NCBI GenBank assembly: GCA_021784575.1
Contig: JAJYHX010000001.1
Span: 87,280 to 151,279 of the forward strand
DNA: 64,000 nucleotides
Reading direction: 5' to 3'
From: Nitrospirota bacterium
Lineage (GTDB): Bacteria; Nitrospirota; JACRHJ01
Below, piece after piece: positions 24,915 through 33,812 of the stretch (its first letter is position 1; every line of letters begins with the position of its first letter). The notes below the pieces were generated by a model. The model searched no databases and had not been told where the DNA came from. It worked only from the letters and a program-made list of their open reading frames with translations. The position numbers and the translations under genes were made by a program.

Positions 24915-27770
24915 ATGCAGGACAAGCTTGTCATAAAAGGGGCCAGGGAGCACAACCTCAAAAATATCGACGTGGAGATTCCGAGGGACAGGCTTGTCGT
25001 AATCACGGGGCTGTCCGGCTCCGGAAAGTCCTCGCTCGCCTTCGACACCATCTACGCCGAGGGCCAGAGGCGATACGTCGAGTCCCTCTCCGCGTACGCG
25101 CGGCAGTTCCTGGAGCAGATGGACAAGCCGGACGTGGACAGTATCGAGGGCCTATCGCCGGCGATTTCCATAGAGCAGAAGACAACCTCGAAGAACCCGC
25201 GCTCCACAGTCGGCACCGTGACGGAGATTTACGACTACCTCCGGCTCCTTTTTGCCCGCATCGGGCATCCGTATTGCTACAGCTGCGGGAAGGAAATCAC
25301 CTCCCAGACCGTCTCGCAGATGGTGGACAGCATAACGGCCATGCCGCCGGGGACGAAGATAAACATAATGGCCCCCATCGTGCGCGGACGCAAGGGAGAA
25401 TACAGGAAAGAACTCGCGCAGATGAAGAAGGAGGGATATGTCCGCGCGCGCATAGACGGGCAGGCGCGTGAACTCTCGGAGAACATCGCCCTTGACAAAA
25501 ACAAGAAGCACACCATCGAGATTGTCATAGACCGACTCGTCATAAAGGAGGGGATTAATAAGCGGCTCGCGGACAGCCTCGAAATTGCCTTGAAACTCGC
25601 CGAGGGCATAGTCGTAATCTCGCAGACCGAGGCCGGCAAACCGGCATCGGAGGGCGGAAAAGACATGCCGAAACCGGCGGACCGGTTGTATTCCGAGAAG
25701 CTCGCCTGCATAGAGTGCGGCATATCGTACCCGGAGATGACGCCGCGTATGTTCTCGTTCAACAACCCGCACGGCGCGTGCCCGGAGTGCGACGGCCTGG
25801 GCGCGAAGATGGACATAGACCCGGACCTTGTCGTGCCGAACAAGGAGCTTTCGATACGCGAAGGCGCCGTAAAGCCGTGGTCCAAGCGCACCACGGTATT
25901 CTACTACCAGATGCTCGAGGCGCTGGCCGACCACTTCGGTTTCTCGCTCACTGCGCCCTGGAGGAAGCTTCCGAAGAAGGCGCAGGACGTGATACTTTAC
26001 GGCTCCGGCGGCGAGGAAGTGAAGTTCTGGTTCATGCGCGAGGGCAGGAAACAGTTCTACAGCCGCGAGTTCGAGGGAGTTGTGCAAAACCTCGCAAGGA
26101 GGCACGTGGAGACCGAGTCCGCCTACATCCGCGAGGAGATTGAGCAGTACATGGGCGCGCACCCATGCCCGGCATGCAGGGGCGACAGGCTCAGGAAGGA
26201 ATCGCTTGCGATAAAGGCGGGCGGGAGGAATATCTCGGAGACGACAAGGCTCTCCGTGCGCGCGGCGCGTGATTTTTTTGCAGCCCTGCCCCTGACGGAA
26301 AAGGAATCGTTCATCGCCCGGAAGATACTGAAGGAGATAAACGAGAGGCTTGGGTTCCTTGCAAACGTCGGCCTCGATTACTTAACGCTCGACAGGCGGG
26401 CCGCCACGCTCTCCGGCGGCGAGGCGGAGCGGATAAGGCTCGCCACGCAGATAGGCTCCTCGCTCATGGGCGTGCTCTATATCCTCGACGAGCCTTCCAT
26501 CGGTCTGCACCAGAGAGACAACGACAGGCTCCTCGATACGCTCCTGTCGCTCAGGGACATAGGCAACACGGTGCTTGTCGTAGAGCACGACGAGGACACG
26601 ATACTCAGGTCGGACTATGTAATCGACATGGGGCCGGGCGCCGGCGAACACGGCGGCTATATCGTCGCGCAGGGGACGCCGGGGGAAATCATGGAGGACG
26701 AGGGATCCCTCACGGGGGCGTATCTTTCAGGGCGCAGGAAGATACTCGTCCCCTGGACGCGAAGGCAGGCAAGGAAATACATAACCATAAAAAAGGCGCG
26801 CGAGAACAACCTGAAGGGCATAGACGTCCGCATCCCGCTCGGCGTCCTGACATGCGTCACGGGTGTGTCCGGCTCCGGCAAGTCCTCGCTCGTGCTCGAG
26901 GTGCTGTACAAGACGCTCGCCCAGCAGTTCTACCGCTCCACGGAGCGCGCGGGCCTTAGCGACGGAGTGCTCGGCCTGCACGAGGTGGATAAGGTCATAG
27001 ACATCGACCAGTCGCCCATCGGCAGGACGCCGCGCAGCAACCCGGCGACGTATACCGGGCTCTTCACGCACATCCGCGAGCTCTTTGCGCAGGCGCCGGA
27101 ATCCCGGATGCGCGGCTACAGGGCGGGGCGGTACAGCTTTAACGTCAAGGGCGGACGCTGCGAGGCCTGCCAGGGCGACGGCGTCATAAAGATAGAGATG
27201 CACTTCCTGCCGGACGTGTTCGTCACCTGCGACGTCTGCAAGGGAAAGCGCTACAACCGCGAGACGCTTGAGATAAGATACAAGGGAAAAAATATCACCG
27301 ACGTGCTGGATATGACCGTATCGGAGGCGATGGAGTTCTTCGAGAACGTGCCGGTCATACACAACAAACTGCTTACGATAAACGACGTGGGGCTCGGCTA
27401 TATAAAACTCGGCCAGGCCGCGACTACGCTCTCCGGCGGCGAGGCGCAGAGGGTGAAGCTCAGCAAGGAGCTGTCGAAACGAAGCACGGGACGGACGCTC
27501 TATATCCTCGACGAGCCGACGACCGGGCTGCACTTCGCGGACATACAGAAGCTCCTGGATGTCTTGAACAGGCTGGTGGAGTCCGGCAATACGGTTGTGG
27601 TCATAGAGCATAATCTGGACGTGATAAAGACGGCGGATTACGTGATAGACCTTGGCCCCGAGGGCGGAGACGCCGGCGGCAGGATCGTCGCCGCGGGCAC
27701 GCCGGAGACGATTGCGAAGGTAAAGGAATCGTATACGGGGCAATTTTTGAAGAAGGCGCTGAACAGATGA
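24915..27770 (+). CDS. uvrA: Excinuclease ABC subunit A
   Basis: 951 residues, full length. Two ABC ATPase modules: Walker [10 protein letters not shown] (near residue 32) with [15 protein letters not shown], and GVSGSGKSS (near 655) with [15 protein letters not shown]. Zinc modules CIECG...CPECDG and CEACQGDG...[10 protein letters not shown] are present. It scans DNA for damage with UvrB in nucleotide excision repair. A short extra segment ([20 protein letters not shown]), rich in GCCGGC/ACCGGC DNA, lies in a linker before the first zinc cysteine. GGGGGG lies upstream of the ATG; no SOS box was recognised. Confidence 0.98.
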   Translation: MQDKLVIKGAREHNLKNIDVEIPRDRLVVITGLSGSGKSSLAFDTIYAEGQRRYVESLSAYARQFLEQMDKPDVDSIEGLSPAISIEQKTTSKNPRSTVGTVTEIYDYLRLLFARIGHPYCYSCGKEITSQTVSQMVDSITAMPPGTKINIMAPIVRGRKGEYRKELAQMKKEGYVRARIDGQARELSENIALDKNKKHTIEIVIDRLVIKEGINKRLADSLEIALKLAEGIVVISQTEAGKPASEGGKDMPKPADRLYSEKLACIECGISYPEMTPRMFSFNNPHGACPECDGLGAKMDIDPDLVVPNKELSIREGAVKPWSKRTTVFYYQMLEALADHFGFSLTAPWRKLPKKAQDVILYGSGGEEVKFWFMREGRKQFYSREFEGVVQNLARRHVETESAYIREEIEQYMGAHPCPACRGDRLRKESLAIKAGGRNISETTRLSVRAARDFFAALPLTEKESFIARKILKEINERLGFLANVGLDYLTLDRRAATLSGGEAERIRLATQIGSSLMGVLYILDEPSIGLHQRDNDRLLDTLLSLRDIGNTVLVVEHDEDTILRSDYVIDMGPGAGEHGGYIVAQGTPGEIMEDEGSLTGAYLSGRRKILVPWTRRQARKYITIKKARENNLKGIDVRIPLGVLTCVTGVSGSGKSSLVLEVLYKTLAQQFYRSTERAGLSDGVLGLHEVDKVIDIDQSPIGRTPRSNPATYTGLFTHIRELFAQAPESRMRGYRAGRYSFNVKGGRCEACQGDGVIKIEMHFLPDVFVTCDVCKGKRYNRETLEIRYKGKNITDVLDMTVSEAMEFFENVPVIHNKLLTINDVGLGYIKLGQAATTLSGGEAQRVKLSKELSKRSTGRTLYILDEPTTGLHFADIQKLLDVLNRLVESGNTVVVIEHNLDVIKTADYVIDLGPEGGDAGGRIVAAGTPETIAKVKESYTGQFLKKALNR

Positions 27771-27817
27771 AAAAACGACCATCATGTATAAATCAAAACA
27801 TGCAGGACATGGAGTGT

Positions 27818-27823
27818 TATAAT
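27818..27823 (+). promoter_or_regulatory. Extended -10 promoter, leaderless
   Basis: TGTTATAAT (extended -10, TATAAT at 27818-27823) ends 5 nt before the ATG at 27829, with no Shine-Dalgarno. The -35 (near 27794-27800) is weak, as expected of extended -10 promoters. Confidence 0.5.
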
Positions 27824-27828
27824 CCCCT

Positions 27829-28737
27829 ATGACCCACTTCCCGAAATTCCCTGAGTTCAGGCCGATAGAGCTTGCCGACCGCAGGCATTTGGAGGCTGTA
27901 TTCAAAAGCCTTCAGCCGGAGATGTCGGAGCTTTGCTTTACGAACCTCTTCATGTACAAGCACGTCCACGACTACCGCGTAAGCGAACTGCACGGAAACC
28001 TCCTCATATACGCGAGGTCGTACCAGGGCGAGTATTATTTCTTCCCGCCAATCGGCGAGAGTGAAATCCCGGAGACGCTCGAAGCGCAGACGGACTTCAT
28101 GCGGGAGGTGGACGAGATGCCCGTCGTGCAGCTTGCGAACCGGGAATTCACGGAGAGATACATAAAAGACAACCCGAAATACAATTACATCTTAAGCCGC
28201 GACGACTCCGATTACGTCTACAGGACAGCCGAGCTTATCTCGCTTTCCGGCAGGAAGTTCCACGACAAGAAAAACCTGCTTAACCGCTTCCTCCGCAATA
28301 ACAACCCCGAATACCGGCGTCTTACGAAAGAGTTTGTCCCGCAGGCCAAGGACCTCGTGGACCGCTGGTGCCAGGAGAAGTGCTCCGCCAGCGCCCCGTC
28401 CACATTCGGGGAGACCGAGGCGACGATGCACGCGCTGGATCACCTGGGCGAGCTTGGAACAATCGGAGGCGTCGTCCTGATAGACGGCGTCGTCGAAGCG
28501 CTTGCGCTTGGCGAGCTTTTAAACGAGCATATGGCCGTCGTGCATGTCGAGAAGGCGAACCAGGAATACTCCGGGCTGTACCAGTTCATTTCGAGCGAGT
28601 TCCTTCGACGGGAGTTTGCGCACGTGGAGTTCGTAAACCGCGAGCAGGACTTGGGCGAGCCGAACCTGAGGAAATCCAAACAGTCCTACAACCCCGTGCG
28701 CATGGTGGAGAAGTTCAAGGTCTGGCCGAAAGAGTAG
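27829..28737 (+). CDS. DUF2156 (GNAT-like phosphatidylglycerol lysyltransferase C-terminal) protein
   Basis: 302 residues. FRPIELADRRHLEAVFKSLQPEMSELCFTNLFMY and GRKFHDKKNLLNRFLRNN are characteristic of DUF2156, related to the catalytic domain of MprF, but there are no membrane segments. Two GNAT-like halves are suggested. It probably transfers an aminoacyl or acyl group; the substrate is unknown. It has its own extended -10 promoter at the start codon. Confidence 0.82.
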   Translation: MTHFPKFPEFRPIELADRRHLEAVFKSLQPEMSELCFTNLFMYKHVHDYRVSELHGNLLIYARSYQGEYYFFPPIGESEIPETLEAQTDFMREVDEMPVVQLANREFTERYIKDNPKYNYILSRDDSDYVYRTAELISLSGRKFHDKKNLLNRFLRNNNPEYRRLTKEFVPQAKDLVDRWCQEKCSASAPSTFGETEATMHALDHLGELGTIGGVVLIDGVVEALALGELLNEHMAVVHVEKANQEYSGLYQFISSEFLRREFAHVEFVNREQDLGEPNLRKSKQSYNPVRMVEKFKVWPKE

Positions 28738-28815
28738 CCGGGGTTTCGTTGTTTGCGGAGACTTCCGGAGGCGTTGGATACAACGCCTGAGAATAAAATT
28801 GTCGGGAAAAATTAC

Positions 28816-28844
28816 TTGAATATCGTGAAATACGCAATTATAAT
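28816..28844 (+). promoter_or_regulatory. Leaderless promoter of thiS
   Basis: TTGAAT (28816-28821), 17-nt spacer, TATAAT (28839-28844). The thiS ATG begins at 28851, 6 nt after the -10 box. This is a near-consensus promoter with no leader and no TPP riboswitch. Confidence 0.7.
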
Positions 28845-28850
28845 CTCGGC

Positions 28851-29054
28851 ATGAAGATTTCCGTAAACGGCGAGGCCTTCGATACCGCCCCGGAAGTGCG
28901 GACGGTTGGCGAGCTTTTGTGCTCCCTGGGGCTTTGCGACCAGCGCGTGGCCGTGGAGCATAACAGGATGATACTCCCCAAAGCCTCCTACGCGGAGACG
29001 AAGATAAACGAAGGAGACGCCCTCGAGATACTCAGCTTTGTCGGCGGCGGCTGA
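28851..29054 (+). CDS. thiS: ThiS-like sulfur-carrier protein
   Basis: 67 residues, a ubiquitin-like fold ending FVGGG, where the terminal Gly-Gly is thiocarboxylated. MKISVNGEAFD, ELLCSLGL, VAVEHNRMILPKASY match ThiS. It donates sulfur for thiazole synthesis or other sulfur transfers. No thiG, thiF or thiH is adjacent, so it is isolated. Its 3' end overlaps the convergent RlmD-type gene by 23 nt. Confidence 0.88.
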   Translation: MKISVNGEAFDTAPEVRTVGELLCSLGLCDQRVAVEHNRMILPKASYAETKINEGDALEILSFVGGG

Positions 29055-30285
29055 GGACGGCCAGGGCCTCGATGTGATACGTCTGCGGGAAGAAATCCAC
29101 AAGCCTCACCGATTCCACCGCGTAATCCTTTCTTAAGCGGCCCATGTCCCTCGCGAGCGTCGAGGGATTACACGAAACATAGGCGATTACCGAAGGCGCG
29201 CACCCCAGGATTTTCCCGATACCCGCCTCCGGGATGCCTGCGCGCGGCGGGTCCAGGATTACGGCATCGAACCTCTCCCGGATTTTAAAGCCGTCCACGC
29301 CGGAGTGGATAAACTCGCAGTTATAAACCCCGTTTGCCCTCGCGTTCTCCTTGCCGTCGCGGACGGACGCCCGGTTTTCCTCCACTGCGGCGGCCCTTCG
29401 CGCAAGACGGGAAATCGGCAGGGCGAAATTACCCGCGCCGGAGTAGAGGTCGAGAACCGTTTTCCCTTCAAGCGGCTTGAGGCTTTCCAGGACGGATTTC
29501 ACAAGCGCGCGGTTGAGATTCCAGTTGGCCTGGAAGAAGCTCTCCGCGGATACGGAATATTTCAGGCCGTCCAGCCCGAGGGTCAATCTGTCGCAGCCGA
29601 AAACCAAAGGCCTTTTCCCCCCGGCCTCCACGCGGACTCCCGCGAAGCCTTGGTCCATAAGCAGCCCGGAGAGGCGTTTCCAGTCATGGCAAAATGCTGC
29701 GGATGGTCTATCGGCCCCGATCTTTATCAGCGCAAGGGTAACGTCTCCACTGAAGATATGAAGCTCGCCTGCGCGCGTGTCCTTCAGGATTTTTTTTGCG
29801 CTTGTGAAGGCTTCGTTTATCTCAGGCGCCATCAACGGGCATTCGTCTATATCCACGAGCCGGTTTGAGCGCTCCATGAAATATCCGGCGCGCCCGCCGG
29901 AGAGCCTGAACTTGCCCCGGCGCCGGTAATTCCACGGCTGCCCCGTCAGGGGTTCCGACATGGGCGGCGGCTCCAGCTTCCCTATCCTTTTCAGCGAAGA
30001 CCTGAGGACCTCCTCCTTCAGGCGCACCTGCATGGGATACGAGACGTATTGCAGATGGCAGCCCCCGCATGTGTAGAAATACTTGCACGGCGGCTCCACG
30101 CGCTCCGGAGACGGCTCAAGAATTTTTATCGCCGCCGCGAGCGAGTAATCTTTCTTCTCCTGGAGGATTTCGGCCTCGGCAACCTCGCCCGGCATGGCGC
30201 CCCGGAGCATTATAACCTTGCCGTCAAGCCTTGCGGCCGTATAGCCTTCATATGCCGGCGGCCCGGCTGTAAGAATAACCTTCAT
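29032..30285 (-). CDS. RlmD/TrmA-family RNA (uracil-C5) methyltransferase
   Basis: 417 residues. TRAM-like N-terminal domain, then CKYFYTCGGCHLQ (C-x5-C-x2-C, 4Fe-4S ligands). The SAM motif is VLDLYSGAGNFALP, DPPRAGI follows, and the catalytic Cys lies in SCNPSTLARD. The enzyme methylates a uracil in rRNA or tRNA. RlmD versus RlmCD/TrmA cannot be separated here. Single gene. Confidence 0.9.
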   Translation of the reverse strand: MKVILTAGPPAYEGYTAARLDGKVIMLRGAMPGEVAEAEILQEKKDYSLAAAIKILEPSPERVEPPCKYFYTCGGCHLQYVSYPMQVRLKEEVLRSSLKRIGKLEPPPMSEPLTGQPWNYRRRGKFRLSGGRAGYFMERSNRLVDIDECPLMAPEINEAFTSAKKILKDTRAGELHIFSGDVTLALIKIGADRPSAAFCHDWKRLSGLLMDQGFAGVRVEAGGKRPLVFGCDRLTLGLDGLKYSVSAESFFQANWNLNRALVKSVLESLKPLEGKTVLDLYSGAGNFALPISRLARRAAAVEENRASVRDGKENARANGVYNCEFIHSGVDGFKIRERFDAVILDPPRAGIPEAGIGKILGCAPSVIAYVSCNPSTLARDMGRLRKDYAVESVRLVDFFPQTYHIEALAVLSRRRQS

Positions 30286-30330
30286 GGGAATTTATTGCCC
30301 GATAAAGTCTTTGGGTTGACGGGAAAAGAC

Positions 30331-30410
30331 TGTCATTCCGAACGAAGCGAATAATCAACAGTTAATTTTAAAAGGCGGATTCTTCGGCTGCCGCCTCGGA
30401 ATGACATGTC
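30331..30410. repeat. Dispersed palindrome forming the 3' end of the U32 gene
   Basis: TGTCATTCCGAACGAAGCGAA ... TTCTTCGGCTGCCGCCTCGGAATGACA is an imperfect long inverted repeat of the GTCATTC...GAATGAC type. The minus-strand U32 gene runs into it, giving a C-terminus CHSEAAAEESAF before the stop at 30368. Confidence 0.75.
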
Positions 30411-31351
30411 TGGAAATCGCCCGGAAAATAGCAGACGTACGGACTGCAATCCGCGCCGAATGTCCCGCGGTAGTTTTTTCTGGCGAAGTCCGTCAGCTCT
30501 TTTTCGGAGCCGGCCCGGGCAAGCGAGAGGGCCTCTTTAACCGCGCGTACCGCCCCGGCCTTCATGGCCGCAGGCCCGCCCCTGCCGACGATCTTAAGCG
30601 AATATACGCCCGCGTCAAGAAGCCTTTTGACAGCGCAGAGCCCGCAGGCGGCTCTCCTGTTCACCCGGCTCCAAGCGGCTTGAGCCGCGATTATGGAACC
30701 GGCCCGGCTGTCCCCTTGTGACGCCGTAATCTCATATTCTTCCTCGCAGGGCCAGACGAGCCCTGGGTTATTGTGCGTGAAGCCGCAGAAGCTCTCGACG
30801 TTCGGACACTTGCCGATGAATATGAAGGCGTCGAAGCGGCAGCCCGGATTGTTTTTTATCACTTCCGCGCCCTCGTGCGCGGTAAGCTCGCGCGGCAGGA
30901 CAAAACGCGAGACGCCGATTTTTTCAAAGAACTTCGGCGTCATGGAGTTGAATACCGCGCCAAGCGTGCTCAAGTGTAATTCAAGCTTCGGGAACTTATC
31001 CTTAAGTCTCAGGATAAGCCCCATGTCCGCCGCGATAACAGCGTCCGCCCCCGCCGAAAGCGCGTCTTCCGCATCCTCAAACAGGAGCGCATACTGGCCC
31101 CGGGTATAATACGGCGCGTTCATTGCCAGGAAGAACCTTGCGCCTCCCGCGTGCGCCGAGCGGATTATTTTCTTCAGTTCCGAAAGGGTATTGACCTGGG
31201 CGTTCGGGAAATACCTGTGGTTGGGCGAACCCATGAGCGAGAATTTTTTTTGCCACCTCCGGGAAACGTATCCGCCGTAAAGCTCGTCCGCGCCCGCTTC
31301 CGTCAGTAGCGGCGCCTCATCCGCCTTGTCGATGGGAGAGAGTATCTTCAA
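30368..31351 (-). CDS. U32-family Fe-S protein, UbiU-like
   Basis: 327 residues from a TTG start (31351) that overlaps the preceding stop as TTGA and has GGAG 8 nt upstream. It is a TIM-barrel U32 (peptidase U32) protein: KILSPIDKADEAPLLTEAGADELYGG, LSTLGAVFNS, and Cys pattern KCPNVESFC...WPC...CGLC. That pattern fits the 4Fe-4S site known in UbiU and other U32 proteins. UbiU/UbiV perform oxygen-independent ubiquinone hydroxylation; here the substrate is unknown. The last about 12 residues come from a dispersed repeat. Coupled to a second U32-like gene. Confidence 0.75.
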   Translation of the reverse strand: MKILSPIDKADEAPLLTEAGADELYGGYVSRRWQKKFSLMGSPNHRYFPNAQVNTLSELKKIIRSAHAGGARFFLAMNAPYYTRGQYALLFEDAEDALSAGADAVIAADMGLILRLKDKFPKLELHLSTLGAVFNSMTPKFFEKIGVSRFVLPRELTAHEGAEVIKNNPGCRFDAFIFIGKCPNVESFCGFTHNNPGLVWPCEEEYEITASQGDSRAGSIIAAQAAWSRVNRRAACGLCAVKRLLDAGVYSLKIVGRGGPAAMKAGAVRAVKEALSLARAGSEKELTDFARKNYRGTFGADCSPYVCYFPGDFQTCHSEAAAEESAF

Positions 31352-32262
31352 GGCACGTTCTCCATGTATGTTATGCGGTCGATTCCATCGGGCAGCATCG
31401 CGGGCAGACACGGGTTCACGACAAACTGGGCGTTGCCCCGCATGAGGAGCGGGGTGTCCGAGGCCGGCCTGCCGGGATGCGCGGGACCATTAAGCTCCAG
31501 GATATTTTTATTACAGCCTTTAAGCCTGCACCCGGAGCGGCTGAAGGCCTGCCACATCCTCCCGTCGAACGAAGCCGGGCAGTAACGCGTGAGGGTAACG
31601 AATGCGTAGGGCGTATAAACAGAGGCTTTAAGGCGCGTTTCACGGAGGTCGATTTCAAGCCCCTGGAGCGGATAATCCAGTTCCATGCGCCTGATTTTAT
31701 ATCGCCTGAGGAGCTTTGCCGAGACGGGGTCCTCCGCCCCGGCGCGCATGTATATCTCGCGGCCTTCCGGAGGCAGATTATTTATAATGCCCGGCACGCG
31801 CGGGCATCGCCTCTGCCGGATTAATACCCGCCCCAGCACGGGCGAAAGCTCCGGGAACTCATCGCATAACAGGACAAGCGCGCCCATGTCGTTTATTACG
31901 ACTTCGGATTTTGGCGCCTCGTCACGGAGCACGGAGAAAAGTTTCCCGAGTTTTTTTATCCCCGCGTCGGTGACCCACGGCGTCAGAAGCGTAAACGGAG
32001 AGCCGATTTTATCTGCTGCGGCAAGGGCGTTTGAGAGCGTCTTTGGCGAAGGCAGCCTCCACTGGCAGAACTCCGCGCCGAAATAGATGCGGAGGGGGCC
32101 GTGAGAAAGATTGTCATTCTGAGCGAAGCGAAGAATCCGCAGATTATTAAACTCGGATTCTTCGGCTGCCGCCGCGTCAGAACGACAGGCTGCGGCCGCG
32201 CGCCTTATGGCCGCGACGGACGGCGCATAATACGCGAACTCGATTTTTCTACTTCTTGCCAT
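31348..32262 (-). CDS. U32-related protein, UbiV-like partner
   Basis: 304 residues. YFGAEFCQWRLPSP (UbiV-like YxGxxxCxxR), VVINDMGALVL, and Cys RQRRCP, TRYCPASF, GCRLKGC suggest an Fe-S binding U32-type barrel. Size and tandem arrangement match UbiV next to UbiU. Residues about 27-52 (AACRSDAAAAEESEF, NNLRILRFAQNDN) are encoded by a dispersed repeat (32111-32190) read in frame. GAGGGAAA before the ATG supports the start, so the repeat appears to be translated. It overlaps the upstream methylase by 14 nt. Confidence 0.68.
   Translation of the reverse strand: MARSRKIEFAYYAPSVAAIRRAAAACRSDAAAAEESEFNNLRILRFAQNDNLSHGPLRIYFGAEFCQWRLPSPKTLSNALAAADKIGSPFTLLTPWVTDAGIKKLGKLFSVLRDEAPKSEVVINDMGALVLLCDEFPELSPVLGRVLIRQRRCPRVPGIINNLPPEGREIYMRAGAEDPVSAKLLRRYKIRRMELDYPLQGLEIDLRETRLKASVYTPYAFVTLTRYCPASFDGRMWQAFSRSGCRLKGCNKNILELNGPAHPGRPASDTPLLMRGNAQFVVNPCLPAMLPDGIDRITYMENVP
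32111..32190. repeat. Dispersed palindrome embedded in the UbiV-like gene
   Basis: TTGTCATTCTGAGCGAAGCGAAGAAT ... ATTCTTCGGCTGCCGCC...AACGACAGG, the same family as 30331-30410 and 9804-9847. It is translated as residues about 25-52 of the UbiV-like protein. Confidence 0.75.
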
Positions 32263-33025
32263 TTTCCCTCAGCCGCTTGTCACGGATGTCCTTGCGCTTG
32301 TCCCACCAGGACGGGTCTTCCGCGGCGGTGACGGCCTTCCCCACGACGACAATCTTGAAAGCGTCCTCGTCCGCGAACCATAAGGGATCTACGTCGTGCG
32401 GAAGTCCGCCGACGGTGGAGTAAACGATTCCCTCTCCCGGCAGAGAAATCAGTGAGACGATCGCCACGGGCGTGTCCGGCGGGTATCCCTCGGCCAGCTC
32501 TGCGGCGAGCGCGTCCGGAGATTTGTTGTTCATAAAAAGGACAAGGGTCGAGCGGTGGCGGGACAGCGCGCCGATGGTATCCGGGCTGTTGTTAATCGTC
32601 TTTGGCGATGTGGCGATGGTGGAGTGCGAAACGCCGGGGAGGTCGAATGTCCTCTTAAGCGCCGCCGATGCCGCGTTAAGCGCGCTCACGCCGGGGATTA
32701 CCTCCGCGTCGGGGTAACGCGAGATTATCGACTGCACGGGCGAGAATATCGCCAAATCTCCCGGCACGAGGAACACGACGGCCCGGCCGGCATCGAGCGC
32801 GGCGTCGATTTTACCCACAAGGTCTTTGTAGTGGAAATCGAACGGGTCGTAGAACTCCTTGCCGGAAAGCTCGGCGGCATACGAGTCCCTGTAATGTCCC
32901 GGCGCGAAAACGAGTGACGCGCTTTTAAGGATTTCCATCCCCCTGAGCGTCATCAGAGCCGGGTCTCCCGGCCCCCCGCCGACGAAAAAGAGTTTGCCGC
33001 GCGTGGTGTTATCCAATTTCTTCAA
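32249..33025 (-). CDS. SAM-dependent tetrapyrrole methylase, CbiF/CobM-like
   Basis: 258 residues. LFFVGGGPGDPALMTLRGMEIL is the N-terminal methylase signature; VVFLVPGDLAIFSPV and VIPGVSALNAASAALKRTFDLPG match the cobalt-precorrin-4 C11-methyltransferase group. It acts in corrin biosynthesis or a related tetrapyrrole. No other cob gene is near. The first about 6 codons overlap the 3' end of the upstream REase. It forms an operon-like set with the two U32-type genes. Confidence 0.78.
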   Translation of the reverse strand: MKKLDNTTRGKLFFVGGGPGDPALMTLRGMEILKSASLVFAPGHYRDSYAAELSGKEFYDPFDFHYKDLVGKIDAALDAGRAVVFLVPGDLAIFSPVQSIISRYPDAEVIPGVSALNAASAALKRTFDLPGVSHSTIATSPKTINNSPDTIGALSRHRSTLVLFMNNKSPDALAAELAEGYPPDTPVAIVSLISLPGEGIVYSTVGGLPHDVDPLWFADEDAFKIVVVGKAVTAAEDPSWWDKRKDIRDKRLRENGKK

Positions 33026-33812
33026 CGGCTTTTTCCAGTGCCTCTTTTAATTTTTTCGGTGTTTTTGGCTCTTCAGGTTTATCAACGGCAGAATTTAGTT
33101 GCACTATCTTTTTCCAATCTATCCTCTTTTCCTCGATGCAATAGTTTTTATAGAATTCAGCCGTAAACGCCATGATTATCTCGTTGTATGCTTTATCGAA
33201 TTCCTCATTCTTTTCCTTAGCTCGATAACCTAAAGGCTCAATGATTTCCGTATAAAGATTTTCCTCTCCCGAAATAAAAAACCAAAACCTTTGGCCGCAT
33301 AATTTCTCATAGCCCTTTTTAATTGGAACATTATCCCGGCCATAACAGCAACCATTTATAGCCTCCACCGGAAGCTTTGATCCACTTGTTTTTATGGTCT
33401 TGACAGCGCTTTCAAAATCTTCTTTCATTTTCTTAATCTGAGTGCTATTCGCCCAGCTAGGACTTGATTTTATGTTCACGATATACCGAACTCCTTTTAA
33501 ATCGAACTCCAGGTCAATTCCGGGTATTCCGGACTTCCAACCGCCGTAAATTCTACTGTTAATGAAAATCGCCAGCTTCTCAAGAAAGTCTCCGAACATA
33601 GTCTCCTCTTGAGAAGATAAATGAGCGTCTAAAAGAGTGCGGACGAGTAATTCGGGGGTTAGAACATATTTGGTTTTAAAGAGATAGGGGTTTTTCCGTT
33701 TAAGAATTTTAGGAAGTTTTAATTTGGCGAGGCTTTCTAATCTTGCACGGTGAAATGACCCGATATTTTCCTCTACATACGCCCTGACTTCTTCCAAATT
33801 TATAGGCGGCAT
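33009..33812 (-). CDS. PmeII-like type II restriction endonuclease
   Basis: 267 residues, clearly AT-rich. GWKSGIPGIDLEFDLKGVRYIVNIKSSPSWANSTQIKKMKEDF contains the PD-(D/E)xK-like core (D...NIK) and resembles the PmeII restriction family. The Lys-rich N-terminal region (LAKLKLPKILKRKNPYLFK) is helical. It overlaps the upstream methyltransferase by 13 nt and the downstream tetrapyrrole methylase by 17 nt. The pair is a self-contained module dropped into a GC-rich region. Confidence 0.8.
   Translation of the reverse strand: MPPINLEEVRAYVEENIGSFHRARLESLAKLKLPKILKRKNPYLFKTKYVLTPELLVRTLLDAHLSSQEETMFGDFLEKLAIFINSRIYGGWKSGIPGIDLEFDLKGVRYIVNIKSSPSWANSTQIKKMKEDFESAVKTIKTSGSKLPVEAINGCCYGRDNVPIKKGYEKLCGQRFWFFISGEENLYTEIIEPLGYRAKEKNEEFDKAYNEIIMAFTAEFYKNYCIEEKRIDWKKIVQLNSAVDKPEEPKTPKKLKEALEKAVEEIG

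Noticed and set aside
25152-27905. Long minus-strand open frames opposite uvrA
   Set aside because: Antisense shadows of a full-length, well-conserved uvrA.
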